A stretch of DNA of 64,000 nucleotides, taken from positions 65,931,296 through 65,995,295 of the forward strand of contig CM053142.1 in assembly GCA_028571685.1 (NCBI GenBank), written 5' to 3'. The notes under the pieces are model-generated. The model was given only the letters and a program-made list of their open reading frames with translations. It was not told the DNA's origin and did not search any database. The first letter of the stretch is position 1, and each line of letters opens with the position of its first letter. The DNA comes from Heterohyrax brucei. Lineage: Eukaryota > Chordata > Mammalia > Hyracoidea > Procaviidae. Shown here piece by piece: positions 22,541 to 32,835 of this stretch. A program made the translations under genes and the position numbers.

Positions 22541-22771
22541 ATTATATACTATAAAGTACTTAACCATTCCCCTGTGGTTGGACATTTAGATCCGGTAGTA
22601 ATTGTTATTTTTGCTATTTTGCTTCTGATACTCTATCTGAAACTTTACCTTCTCATTCTGATAATGCTGAACTATTTGTCTTTCATTAAAAATGACGTGT
22701 ACTTTGTTATCCCTACAACCTTCCTTACACTTGCTCCCTACTAGAGGGGCTTGAAACCTACATATTGTGAG
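22541..22771. other. Intergenic sequence
   Basis: Contains CATTTAGATCCGGTAGTAAT and similar words of an old L1-like 3' region; not classified. Confidence 0.35.
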
Positions 22772-23206
22772 GATTAACTGTATGTGTCAACTTGGCTGCC
22801 CTTTGGTACCCAGTTATTTAGTCAAATGCCAGTCTAGATGCTGTTATGAAGTAATTCCATGTGATTAAATTCAGTTGACATTAAGGAAATCAGATTACCT
22901 TCCATAGTGTGGATGGGCTTCATCCAATCAGTTGATAGCCTTAAGAGAGAAAAGATCTTTCCCTAGGGTGTATTCTGCCTCCATGCTAAAAGTAAACACC
23001 TTGAAAGAACTCCTATTCTTTCCTTCATCTCAGCTTTGGAGGTTTGGACATAAAACTTCAGAAATCTTTAGCCTGTTGCCTGATCTGCAGATTTGGGACT
23101 TGCTAGCTCTTACAACCAAGTGAGCCAATTCATTAAAATCAACCAATCTTTCTCTTTCTGTCTTTATTATAGATATATTTCTCTAGAGAATCCTAAGACA
23201 CAAGAC
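22772..23206 (+). mobile_element. LTR-like or MER-type repeat
   Basis: GATTAACTGTATGTGTCAAC at the left, GGGCTTCATCCAATCAGTTG in the middle, GTGAGCCAATTCATTAAAAT and a closing TTTCTCTAGAGAATCCTAAG at the right. I know this layout from mammalian dispersed LTR-like repeats but do not assign a subfamily. Confidence 0.6.
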
Positions 23207-23860
23207 AGCCTTCCTGATGACACAGGTGCAGGCAGAAGGGTCACTTGCCCTTTGTGGCCTCTGGCCTCTGTTGGTGCCTCTTACAGGGTTATGATCACAT
23301 TAGCTCTAGTAGATCAATCCCCCCATAGAGTTCTAAGCCCCATTGGGGAAGTGATGTAAGTGTACTCATATGAGACATTTGTTGAAATGTCTTCATAAGC
23401 TTATAGGATTAGACTCTAGGTTTGGGTCCCAGGCTCCTGCATTTTTATCAAGCTACCTAGGTAATATTTATGGTCTTTGATGTTTTAGAACCACTGCCCT
23501 AGTACTCTAAACAGTGCATGGTTGAATAAGAGGGCACCTAGTATTCCAAGAAAAACATTGACATATTTCCTAAGGAGTCTCAGCCCTTAGAGGAGAAGAA
23601 GGAGGCTTATGGCAAAGATTTTGGAGAAAGAAGTAGTTACTGGAGACTCTAGCTAAGTGTACTTCTGATTGATTCCAAAAAGAATTGAGGTGATACAGAT
23701 TATGATGCAAATTTTTGTGAAATTATTTCTTTTAACTAATAATTCATGTAACATAATACAAAATTTAAAATACATTTTTAAGAAAAGATAGTGAAGGGTC
23801 AGTCTCCTTCCCACCTCCAGCCCTTAGCTCTTTTTCCTCACTATTTCCAGAAAAACCAAA
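23207..23860. other. Intergenic sequence without recognised feature
   Basis: Nothing supported. Confidence 0.4.
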
Positions 23861-23861
23861 A

Positions 23862-23992
23862 AAGCAAACCCTTTGCTGTCAAGTGAACTTCAGTGGCCTC
23901 AGAGTTTCCAAGGAGCATCTAGTGGATTAAAACTGCCAATCCTTTGGTTAGTAGCCATGGCCCTAATCACTATGCACCAGGGTTTCCACTGT
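23862..23992 (-). mobile_element. AfroSINE
   Basis: Antisense; ends at the head with CACTATGCACCAGGGTTTCC. Its tail is unusually diverged (GTCAAGTGAACTTCAGTGG). Confidence 0.85.
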
Positions 23993-24039
23993 ATCTAGAG
24001 GTAAGCACTATTCTTACCATGTTTTTAGCAAAGAGTTTG

Positions 24040-24760
24040 CAATTTCAAAAAGAGATCTACACCGGCAGTGAGTTCACGTAGAGGTTATGTCTTCTTTTGT
24101 TTTTTAAGCTTTTTTGTTTTAAAATGATTGTAAACTTGCAAAAATTTGCAGAAGAGTTGTGTGTACGCTTCACTCAGTTTCCCCCAATGGTTATATTTTA
24201 TGTATAAACTAACTATAGCACTGCAGCAAAACCAAGAGATTGACCTTGGCACCGTGTGTATAGTTCTGTGCCACTTTATTACATGCGTATACTCCCAACT
24301 TGAACTTGTTTGATGGCAATGGATTGGTATGACAGTGGTGTTTGACTGGAGTAGGGCAGTTATTGTCTACATGTTGTTTTTTTTTCATCTTGGTAATCTG
24401 TCCTTTCTTGTTTTGCTGGCTCAAGAAATAGCAGGTGTATCTGAGGGTGTTTATTGTCTGTGCTCATTGATATTTCCAGGTTGCCAACTTCTCTGGCATC
24501 TAGTCCAGGATATTAGGCAAAAAGAAAGCCCAGAGAACTGACGTCTGTGTCATTCTTCTGATTCCTAAATCTTAGCCCATCTTTCTTCTTTGCAACTTCC
24601 ATAGTCCTCTTATGTTTGTTTATATAAAATGTCCAGGATTTATAGCTGCCTTTAGTGGGAGCAACAGAAACAAGTGTGTCTATTCCATGTGGTTCCTCAA
24701 CTGGAAGAAGTCACGCATATTTTATTTGTTTAGTAGTGGAATCCTAGGAAACACTTTTCC
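24040..24760 (-). mobile_element. Old LINE-like sequence, antisense or uncertain orientation
   Basis: CAGTTTCCCCCAATGGTTAT, CAAAACCAAGAGATTGACCT and TTATAGCTGCCTTTAGTGGG are words of an old mammalian L1-type 3' region. No coding remains are readable, and orientation is not secure. Confidence 0.5.
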
Positions 24761-25784
24761 ATATGTGAAAAGCAAAAGGCCTTTTCATTTTGTTCTTTTC
24801 CATTCTACCTGCTTTTCCAAAGAAGTGTCTGTTTTAATCCACGTGTCTGCTTTTGCACTTGTCTGCATATGCTGTGTTTGAGGACCTAGCAAATAGTCTC
24901 AGGGCCCAGAAGACACAGAGACGTATGATCATGAAGGGACTCAATATTAGATTGAGAACTTTACACTTTTGTCTTTGGGGAAAAATTCTTGAGTGTTTAA
25001 AGCACAATAATGAGAATTAGTTTGTTCAAAATGTATGGACAGTGTGAGATGTGGAGGCAGAAGAGTTACTGAGAGTTGGGTGATGGCTGAGCTCCATCCA
25101 GTGCACAGGGTTGTTGGAAGGCAAGCAGAGGACAGAAACCAGTGAAGCAAAGTCATCTCCTGTGGCTCACCTGGGGTGGCTGCCTCCAGCTCATCTCTAT
25201 GTACTTCCAGGCAGTGTTCTAGAAACCACCAGGAAAGTCTTGGCTTCAAGTTTGTTGAACAGAGCACACCTACTATACTCAAGGCTCTTTAGAATTAGGG
25301 AAAAAAAAAAAAAAAAGACATGGCTCCTGCTTTCCAAAGACATGCTTACAGCACAGAAGCTTCCAACCCTGTGGATTCTTTTCTCATCCTGTTTGTTATC
25401 TTCTGTGCCCTCATGACCAGAGCTCATCTTCTCTGCTGGAAGGACAACAAAACCAGAACAAAAAGAGAAATCCTCTTAAGCAGACAGCCTGAGCCCTCTC
25501 AGGAGGAAGCATTCACCTGATTTCTGAGGCAGTGCAATGTGTGCCCTGGTAACCTACTCGTTGCTGGGCAGCTGCCATGGCACAGTCCACACACCTGATG
25601 CTGCATAGGGAGAAGCTGGAAGACTGTGACAGCTTTTCTGGCCACAGAACATTTGGCTCAGCAGGCACGGTGTCATCCATGCAGCGTGTCAGAGACAAAA
25701 TTCACAAGATTTGGAGCTTCAGCTTGCTTGGGCAGTGACACACTCAGCCTTGCAGGGTGGTTGGAGAGCCTTGGGCACAACATA
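24761..25784. other. 5' flank of GALNT8
   Basis: Non-repeat sequence with a 16-base A run at 25301-25316. There is no CpG island or TATA element that I can support as promoter. The 5' UTR and any upstream non-coding exon of GALNT8 should lie here but cannot be delimited. Confidence 0.5.
25571..25583 (+). promoter_or_regulatory. Possible RFX/X-box-like palindrome
   Basis: GCTGCCATGGCAC approaches the X-box core GTTGCCATGGCAAC, about 200 bases before the GALNT8 start codon. Single weak match; may be chance. Confidence 0.2.
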
Positions 25785-25993
25785 ATGTGTAGAAGAAACT
25801 TTTGTAAGGCCCTCTGTATTGGGCTACCTCTGATCATTGCCCTCAATATCTTTTTGGTATTTTACACCAGAGGAAGCTTTCAGAGTTTGACTTTTGGTAT
25901 GTTCCACAAGGATCTTCATTTGCCTTTGGCTGAGTGGAATGGGATGATGACAAAGAGACTGCCTCACTTGGAGGTAGATTTTCAACATCTGAG
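25785..25993 (+). CDS. GALNT8: GALNT8 first coding exon (cytoplasmic tail, membrane anchor, stem start)
   Basis: Encodes the N terminus of a GalNAc-transferase-8-like, type II Golgi membrane protein. ATG at 25785 has A at -3 and starts MCRRNFCKALCIGLPLIIALNIFLVFYTRG: a short basic tail (residues 1-8) and a hydrophobic signal anchor (about 9-27). The following stem contains KRLPHLEVDFQHL, which aligns with the human GALNT8 stem (recalled KRLSHLEVELQDL). Position downstream of NDUFA9 on the same strand agrees with human 12p13 synteny. The odd point is the 3' end: homology stops at about 25993 without a GT donor (the bases are ag followed by caaatt). The frame stays open to a TGA at 26031-26033, and the nearest strong donor is gtgagt at 26030. 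Upstream in-frame residues do not resemble the family, so I chose this ATG. Loss of function is possible but unproven. Confidence 0.85.
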
Positions 25994-26029
25994 CAAATTG
26001 ATAACACCAACATGGAGGGAATGGAGGGT

Positions 26030-26035
26030 GTGAGT
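26030..26035 (+). promoter_or_regulatory. GALNT8: Candidate splice donor (gtgagt) downstream of GALNT8 exon 1
   Basis: A full consensus donor 36 bases beyond the point where homology to human GALNT8 stops. Using it would leave two bases of a split codon, the same phase with which the exon at 54727 begins, so the two could be joined in frame. Whether it is used is unknown; GTGTGAGTGTG-like runs also occur by chance. Confidence 0.3.
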
Positions 26036-26524
26036 GTGTTGGGATGAGGAGGTGGGGTGGGTCACACTGGGAGCAGAAACGGTCCTAGAAGGAAAAAAAA
26101 TGAGCAAAGAGCAACATTTTCATCTTTCAATTCAAGCATTTCCAAATTGAAGGTAAAAATGGAGATTAGGGGAGTAGAAACAGAGATCAGATGAGCCGAC
26201 AAGAGCAGTTTGGGGAAGTAGAACAGGGCTTGCCTATGTGAATAGTGAGTGTGTGTGTGTGTGTGTGCGCGCGCACATGCGTGCGCTCACCCACATACGT
26301 GTTCATATTTATACAGGTGCAGGCAGAGAAACTGAGGCTCAAGTTAAGAATTCCTGAGGTGCTGAAATACCGAGGCACAGCCCTGTCCTTAGGATACACG
26401 TGGCAGGAGCCGGTACACAGTGGTGGGCAATGTCGGGACTGAAGGTCTCACTTTCCTTTTGCTGCTGTCACAGACTAGTGAGTAGCTTTGTTAGAGGAGC
26501 TAAGATTGAATCCTGATACGGCCG
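26036..26524. other. Intronic sequence with a TG microsatellite
   Basis: No gene or classified repeat apart from the microsatellite at 26247-26275. Confidence 0.5.
26247..26275. repeat. (TG)n/(GC)n microsatellite
   Basis: About 10 GT units followed by GCGCGCGC, an alternating purine-pyrimidine tract able to adopt Z-DNA. Confidence 0.9.
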
Positions 26525-26685
26525 TCATGGTTGTGGGACTTTGAGCAGTGCTTATCTCTCTCAGCCTCTGGTCCCTGATCTGTAAACAGAGATGATGATG
26601 ATAATGATAACAGCAAGCATCTAACCTCACAGGGCTGTGGTGATACAGTGTAGTAATTAATATATGCCGAAAAGAATCTGTCAAT
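26525..26685 (+). mobile_element. MIR
   Basis: TCTCAGCCTCTGGTCCCTGA, TCTGTAAACAGAGATGATGA and CCTCACAGGGCTGTGGTGAT follow the MIR order in sense orientation. Confidence 0.75.
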
Positions 26686-26904
26686 TCATATGTGCTGAAC
26701 TGTAACCTCTTGTTGATTTTCTAGGTGAGAGTCAAAGAATTCTGTCTTACCATGAAACCCTGACTCCCTTGAGTTGTGCGTGCCTCTGCATAGGACTGCA
26801 ATTAGAGGAAGTGGCATCCTTCCCCCTATGACATGGATCAAATGCTTGAACTTCCAAAGTGAGGTGTTGAGTGTATGATTCTGAATGTGACTACACGTGT
26901 GTAT

Positions 26905-26945
26905 GAGTGCGTGTGTGTGTGTGTGTGCTTGCACACGTGTGCATG
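26905..26945. repeat. (TG)n microsatellite
   Basis: Alternating GT with interruptions (GAGTGCGTGTGTGTG), the second such tract within 700 bases. Confidence 0.85.
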
Positions 26946-27039
26946 TGAGCACTCCTGCATGTGTTGAACTGGAGTTCAGGAAAGTGTCATTTCAAGAGAG
27001 AACTTTTATCAGGTTTCAAGGAGACGCAGACAGCAGGAT

Positions 27040-27240
27040 GGCAGGGAAGGCACGGAGAAAAAGAGAAGAAATCAGGGAAACAGAAAGAAGATGAAATCGG
27101 AGGAAAGAGATGGAGACTGAAAAGAAGGTGCAAAGAAGTGAGAGAGTTCAGGGAGGGGAAATTAAAGAGTTTATGTGGTGATAAGAGATGAAAGAGGAAA
27201 ATGAAGTAGGGGTTGGGAAATAAGAACAGAGAGGGAGGCA
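27040..27240. repeat. Purine-rich (GA-rich) tract
   Basis: About 200 bases of strongly purine-biased plus strand (AGAAAAAGAGAAGAAATCAG, GGAGGAAAGAGATGGAGACT). Not an exon as far as I can see: its open frames are low-complexity Lys/Arg/Glu. Confidence 0.75.
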
Positions 27241-27301
27241 TAAAGTACCTTAGCACCTTTATGAATCAGGATTCCAGCAGAGAAAAAGAACAGTTAACAT
27301 A

Positions 27302-27508
27302 TATACAAAAATCTGTTGCCACTAAGTCTATTCCAACTCATAGAGACCATATAGGACAGAGCAGAACTGCCTCATAGAGTTTGCTGTAATCATTACAAAA
27401 GCAGACTGCTATATCTTTCTCTCTTCTAGTAGGTGGTGGGTTTGAACTGCCCACCTTTTGGTTAGCAGCTGAGTGCTTAACTACTGTGCTTCCAGGACTC
27501 CTTTAGCT
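27302..27508 (-). mobile_element. AfroSINE with central insertion
   Basis: Antisense, with CTGTAATCATTACAAAAGCA in the middle, so longer than most; tail left, head right (CTTAACTACTGTGCTTCCAG). Confidence 0.88.
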
Positions 27509-27548
27509 ATATAGATCTCTCTATATCTGAATACGTACATCTTAGGTA

Positions 27549-27722
27549 ACTGTGGAGTCCTGGTGGTGCAGTGGTTAAAAGCTTGGCTGCTAACCGAAAG
27601 GCTGGCAATTCAAATCCACCAGCCACTCCTTGGAAACCCTATGAGGCTATTTTACTCTGCCCTATATGGCTACTATGAGTTGGAATTGACTAGACAGCAA
27701 TGAGGTTTGGTTTTTGGTTTTT
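27549..27722 (+). mobile_element. AfroSINE
   Basis: One of the least diverged copies: GTCCTGGTGGTGCAGTGGTT, CCAGCCACTCCTTGGAAACC and a TTTGGTTTTTGGTTTTT tail. Head-to-head with the antisense copy just upstream. Confidence 0.93.
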
Positions 27723-27746
27723 GTGTAGCTGTGGAATCTATCTGGA

Positions 27747-28254
27747 AGTCTTAATTATGTAGTGCTGCTATAACAGAAATATTATAAGCAAATGGCTTTA
27801 ACAAAGAAAAATTTGTTTTCTCACAGCACAGTAGACTACAAGTCCAAATTCAGGGCATCAGCTCCAGGGGAAGGCTCTCTCTCTGCTGGTTCTGGGGGAA
27901 GTTACTTCTTGTCAGTCTTCCCCTGGTCTAGGAGCTTCTCTGTGCAGGAACCTGGGTCCAAAAGACACACTCTGCTTCTGGTGCTTCTTTCTCGGTTGTG
28001 TGAGATCTCCCGGTCTCTCTGCTTGCTTCTCTCTTTTGCAGTTAAAAAGAGATTGGCTGAAATTGCAGACTAAACTCACAAATTGAGTCTACATAACTGT
28101 CACTGCTTTCATTAACATCATAGAGACAAGATTTGCAACACATAGGAAAAATCACATCAGGTAACAAAATGGTGGACAATCACACAACACTGGGAATCAT
28201 AACTTAGACAAGATGACAGATATTTTGGAGAGGGACACAAATCAATTTGTGACA
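27747..28254 (-). mobile_element. MaLR-type solo LTR, antisense
   Basis: 508 bp; antisense start AGTCTTAATTATGTAGTGCT and end ATCAATTTGTGACA. The flanks CTGGA (27742-27746 and 28255-28259) are an exact 5-bp duplication, which fixes both ends. No internal region remains. Confidence 0.85.
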
Positions 28255-28424
28255 CTGGACAAACCACAATCTGTAGATGAGACAAGAAGTGACACTGCAG
28301 TCCACAGGGAGAATTTATTCTTCCTCAGGGAAACCTCAGTTTTGCTCTTAAAGGCTATTCAACTGACTGGATGAGGCCCAACCACACAGTTGAGAATAAT
28401 CTCTGTTACTTAAAGTCAACAGAT

Positions 28425-28582
28425 AAAAAACCAAACCCACTGCTGTTGAGTGGATTCCAACTCATAGCAACCCTGTAGGTCATAGTAGAAGTGTCCCATA
28501 GAGGTTCCAAGGAATGCATGGATGATTTGAACTGCTGACCTTTGGTTAGCAGATGTAGAGCTTAACCACTGTGCAATGAGCA
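28425..28582 (-). mobile_element. AfroSINE
   Basis: Antisense, complete, with a CCATAGAGGTTCCAAGGAAT centre. Confidence 0.9.
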
Positions 28583-28654
28583 ACGTCTAAATTAGCATTT
28601 GATTAAGTAACGTCTAGATTAGCACTTGATTAAGTAACTGATTACTATTAAAAA

Positions 28655-28745
28655 AACAAAAACATAAACCACTGCCATCAAATTGATTCCAACTCGCAGC
28701 GCCTATAGTATACCTAAATTGATACGCAAAACAGAATCCTCTACA
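28655..28745 (-). mobile_element. AfroSINE fragment
   Basis: Antisense tail and part of body only (CTGCCATCAAATTGATTCCA). Confidence 0.7.
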
Positions 28746-29804
28746 TCCTTCCTCATAAGACTTATATTTTATTGAGTACAATTTTCAGGAAGGTGAGTTT
28801 CACAAGGGCCAGTTCATTGAACGTGTTATCTACCACTCTAATGCCCCATGTCTGGCATGTAGAAGTTAAGCAGATCAATAAATGAACAAATAAGTGTATG
28901 AAGGAGAGAACAAAGGACAAGCAGACAAGGAAGCAAGGAGGAGTTACATAGGGCAAGAGAGTTTGTGAGACAGAGAAAAGGCTTTGAGGACACCAGCTGG
29001 GTTGGACACCAACTTGCAGATGTGTTCTGTTTCTCTTTCCTGAGGAGGAAGCCTGTGCATCTAGTATGGCAATCCTAGCTCCACTGTCATAGAGCACTCC
29101 GACCACACAAGGACTCTTGGACTGAATTCCAGAGACTTGTCATATAGGCTCAGCCTCCTTGGCCCTTAAAATGTCAGGAGTTCTGTCCAAAGCCCCACTG
29201 TTCTTCCCTCAGCTGAGACAAAACAAGCCATACGAGGTCATCCAATTGACTTCTCCTTTCCTGTGGCCAGTTCTTCCCTTTTTTTTTGTTATTTTCATTT
29301 TTAGTTCTATAAAATAATCTGTAGTCAGGGATTCACCATCACCTGAAACAAACCTCAAGAATGTTTTCTGGACCTTGTTTCCAGAGCACAAACGGTCTTC
29401 TTTCCTGCAAGGATGTTGGAAACTGAAAGTCTGTTCAGTTACCCATTGCCAGACATCCTGGCTTTTCCTTGCCTTTGGGTATCCAGAAGGACTGAAGAAA
29501 ACCCTAAGTCAATAAATAAGTAACAAATAAGCGTACTTAAGCACACTATGTAAGGTATCAACAGCAAAAGCAAACACATAAATGTTAATTACATCACTAT
29601 TGAGGGTGGGATTGATGACTCTAAACCAATTTGATGAAATCTCTGTGGAGTTCTCAGTGGCTCCACCAGAGTGATTCCATTGTGTGCGTCCCTTCTGAAG
29701 CCTCATAGAAATCATGGGGGTGGCCTACTGTGCTTATCCTGTAGGACTCTCACTACTTACAGATTCAGTTGAACTCAGGTCCAAACAATTTCTTATTGGT
29801 GGCA
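28746..29804. other. Intronic sequence without recognised feature
   Basis: Includes a possible L2 trace at 28830-28900 (CAATAAATGAACAAATAAGT). No exon resemblance. Confidence 0.45.
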
Positions 29805-29858
29805 GTAACCCACTGCCATCGAGTCAGATCTTACTCATAGCGACCCAAGAGGTGGCAG
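29805..29858 (-). mobile_element. AfroSINE tail fragment
   Basis: CCACTGCCATCGAGTCAGAT then ACTCATAGCGACCC. Confidence 0.75.
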
Positions 29859-29924
29859 CAAGCAAAGAAAAATAAGAGATGTTCCTACAAGGACTACCGG
29901 GGAGTTTGGAATCCATAAAGATGA

Positions 29925-30022
29925 CAGCCTCCAAACTCCATAAGGGAGTTCTATTCTGTCCTGTATAGTTGCTGTGAGTTGGAACAGACTCCACAGAAGG
30001 GGGTTTGGTTTTGGGTACCCCT
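29925..30022 (+). mobile_element. AfroSINE 3' half
   Basis: From CTCCATAAGGGAGTTCTATT to GTTTGGTTTTGGG; opposed to the fragment at 29805. Confidence 0.75.
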
Positions 30023-30275
30023 TTCTTCAGCTGACATGTCTCCTATTAACCTCCTTGACAAGTTTCCTTACTCATTACAGAGTTCATTATGCCTAGTTCA
30101 TAGTGATTGGTCATAAATCCTACTGTCATCGTGGGCCACTTGGGTCACCTATGAATGACCTATCCAATACCCTGGCCTTTTCATCTGCAAACCACTTTTC
30201 CTCTACTCCCCTCCTCCATCTACTCTATCCTTAACATTTATGTGTTTGCTTTTGCTCTTGATAATTTATCCTAGG

Positions 30276-30488
30276 CAGTGCTTAGCACCAGTCATTGCTG
30301 AGTTGATTTTAAATCAGGATGACCCCGTGTATTTCAGAGTAGAACTGTGCTCCATAGGGTTTTCAATGGCTTAAATTCAGAAATAGATCACCAGGTCTTT
30401 CTTCCAAGGCACCGCTTTGTGGACTCAAAGCTCCAACTTTCAGATAGCAGTTAAGTTGTCTTGACTGTTCCACCCGAGGACTCTTGAC
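30276..30488 (-). mobile_element. SINE of the second subfamily
   Basis: Antisense: GCTGAGTTGATTTTAAATCA, GTAGAACTGTGCTCCATAGG, then TGGACTCAAAGCTCCAACTT. Related to 51277-51468 and 56296-56493. Confidence 0.7.
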
Positions 30489-30885
30489 TCAGAATAGATA
30501 CATGCTGCATAAATTTTTGGTGGCTGAAATGTCCAAATGAGAGTTTAATAAAGAACTGAACTGGAATAGAATGAAAAGCAAAGAATGAATTCTACCCTGA
30601 CAAGACAGACAATGTTTAAATAGGTGACTGAATAGAAGTGGGGGGGAGACAGTCAAAGGAGACATGAATCAGAGGTGATCTGAGGGTTTTGAGCCTCAGC
30701 AGCTTGGAGAACACAAGTGGTACCATTGCAGAAATAGGAAAATAGTCTTTGGAGCCTTAGGAAGTGGGGAAATGATGACTTCCGTTGTTAAGGATTTTGA
30801 CAAACTTGAAAAGTAACAAAATGGAAAATGTCTCCAACAGCCAATTGAGATAATGACATTGATGATGATTGTGATCATCACCATC
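30489..30885. other. Intronic sequence without recognised feature
   Basis: Nothing supported. Confidence 0.4.
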
Positions 30886-30887
30886 TT

Positions 30888-30932
30888 ATAATTATAATAA
30901 TCAACATCGACTGAAGATTTTTAAGTGCCAGG
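30888..30932 (-). mobile_element. MIR, first part (split)
   Basis: ATAATCAACATCGACTGAAG and TTTTTAAGTGCCAGGCA are the beginning of an antisense MIR that appears to continue at 32284. Confidence 0.55.
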
Positions 30933-31656
30933 CATTTGAAACACTTATTGACAAAGATCATAGATCAAATCCTTTAGTGTGGATTACACCTCAACATTAA
31001 GAAAACAAAATTCCTCGTAACTGAACCAGTAAGTAACATTACGATAAGTGGAGATAAGATTGAGATTGTTAAGGATTTTATTTTACTTGGTTCCACAATC
31101 AATGCCCATGGAAGCAGAAGTCAAGGAATCAAAAGACTCATTGCACTGGGAAAATCTGCCACAGTGTTAAAAAATAAAGATGTCACCTTGAAGACTAGGG
31201 TGAGCCTGACCAAAGCCATGTTATTTTCAGTCATATCATACGCATGCAAAAGCTGGACAATGAATAAGGAAGACAGAAGAAGAATTGATGCCTTTGAATT
31301 ATAGTGTTGGAGAAGAATATTGAATGCACCACGGACTACCCAAAGAACAAACACATGGGTTCTGGAAGAAATACAAAAGTGCTCCTTGGAAGCAAAGATG
31401 GCAAGACTGCATTTTACATACTTTGGATGTATTGTGAGGAGGGATCAGTCCCTAGAGAAGGACATCATACTTGGTAGAGTGGAGAGACAGCAAAAAAGAG
31501 GAAGACCCTCACTGAAATGGATTGATACAGGGGCTGCAACAATAGGCTTAAGCATAAAGACAAATGTAGGCAGGGCACAGACCAGGCAGTGTTTCATTCT
31601 GTTATGTATAGAGTCACCGTGAGTCAGAACCGACTCAACAGTGTCTAAAAACAAAC
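30932..31656 (+). mobile_element. RTE LINE 3' fragment
   Basis: Starts in the palm region (TGTGGATTACACCTCAACAT) and reaches the 3' end (GAGTCACCGTGAGTCAGAAC, then CGACTCAACAGTG). Corresponds to the final 735 bases of the copy at 19.5-20.7 kb. Confidence 0.9.
31150..31620 (+). pseudogene. RTE polymerase C-terminal remnant
   Basis: Translates to pieces of the RTE C-terminal domain: RIDAFEL, a stop at 31301, then NAPRTTQRTNTWVLEEIQKCSLEAKMARLHFTYFGCIVRRD and KRGRPSLKWIDTGAATIGL (31320 onward). Frame breaks and the lack of upstream domains make it inactive. Confidence 0.8.
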
Positions 31657-32172
31657 AACGTGTCACCTGATTTGGGTCTGTGCCTTGGAGCAGCTGAGCC
31701 AATAAAACATACTCCAAGTTAGAAAGAGGAAGAAGGTTTATTAGGAAGCATGATACCACTGGAGACTCGACAGCAACACAGGCTGTTCTCCACAGTCTCA
31801 AAAGACAATGTTTACATCAGAGTTTATATATCACTTTAACAAGAAATACTTCATGTTTTTAAGCATGTAGTGCACAGATAACTATATGCATCACAAAGCA
31901 GTCACAAGAAACTCTAGCCAGTTTGTTTATAACAGGCAAAGACAAAACTTATGAAAAAATTTCTCAGCTAGTGAAACTAGCCTTCCAAGTCTATTCTTAC
32001 CAAGATAAGGGGCAAGAAAGAAAGTTGTGGATACACAAAAGGCAGGCAACTTTCCTAGCTGCTGTTTTTCCAGGCTGAAGGCCATTTCTCAGGAGACAGA
32101 GGTCACAGGAGCTGAGAGGGCTCTGCACCCCTTTGGAAAGAGGCCAGTGCAGAGGCCAGAGTAGCTAGTGCG
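31657..32172 (-). mobile_element. Possible retroviral-type LTR, antisense
   Basis: Non-coding block that on the minus strand carries a poly(A) hexamer within CTTCCTAATAAACC (31736-31749 region) and ends in GC-richer sequence. Its sharp right side against MIR and its length fit a solo LTR, but I do not recognise the family and see no certain TG...CA ends. Confidence 0.35.
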
Positions 32173-32283
32173 GTAAAAAACACTTAACAGATTATTTAAA
32201 GCATCTTTATGGCATTAGTTACATGAAGGTCTCAATTACACATTTTGAAAAGTGAAAAACATGTTGCAAGATATTAGGGTTAC

Positions 32284-32455
32284 AAACAGGCATAGTTTTT
32301 AAATGCTTGACACTCATAAATTCATTTAATTCTCCCCATAAACCTATGAGGTATCACTATTATTCCCATTATACTAAAGGGGAAACTGAGAGGTTAAGAC
32401 ACTTACCAAGTCACACTAACTGGTAATCACCAGAGAGGAGATGCAAACTCAGATA
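32284..32455 (-). mobile_element. MIR, second part
   Basis: CACTCATAAATTCATTTAAT, TATTCCCATTATACTAAAGG and GAGAGGTTAAGACACTTACC; continues the fragment at 30888. Confidence 0.8.
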
Positions 32456-32835
32456 CGATGACCCTAGAGGTACAGATTGGAATGGACAGTTGCTTAGAGA
32501 TGAAAGGCTAAACCTTGGAGATAAATGAAATCATCAAGGAGAGGAGATGACAGGAGACAGGACTCAGTGGCTGAGTCTGGTGGGACAGGGCAGAGGATCT
32601 TGTAGGAACCCAATTTTAAATTCCGCGATGCAGAAAGTAATATTCACTGAAAAATAAATAGTGGCATCAGAAGCAGGATAAGTTGAGGTGAGCCTGCCTG
32701 GGGCCAAGTGGGATATTGTTATTTTTCAACAGTTGCTCCAGATAAATGTAATGATCTGGTGAATTCGAGAAGCACTGCCGTAACTCAAAAAGAATGAACA
32801 GTGGCAGACTCATGCAGATGTTTTTAAGCAAGGGT
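32456..32835. other. Intronic sequence without recognised feature
   Basis: Nothing supported. Confidence 0.4.

Noticed and set aside
25626..25784. In-frame upstream extension of GALNT8 exon 1
   Set aside because: Residues before the chosen methionine do not resemble GALNT8 and include no signal; the ATG at 25785 aligns with the human start region.
26960..27256. Lys/Arg/Glu-rich open frames as the missing GALNT8 stem exon
   Set aside because: Composition reflects the GA-rich tract; residues do not align with the stem and no acceptor/donor pair brackets them.
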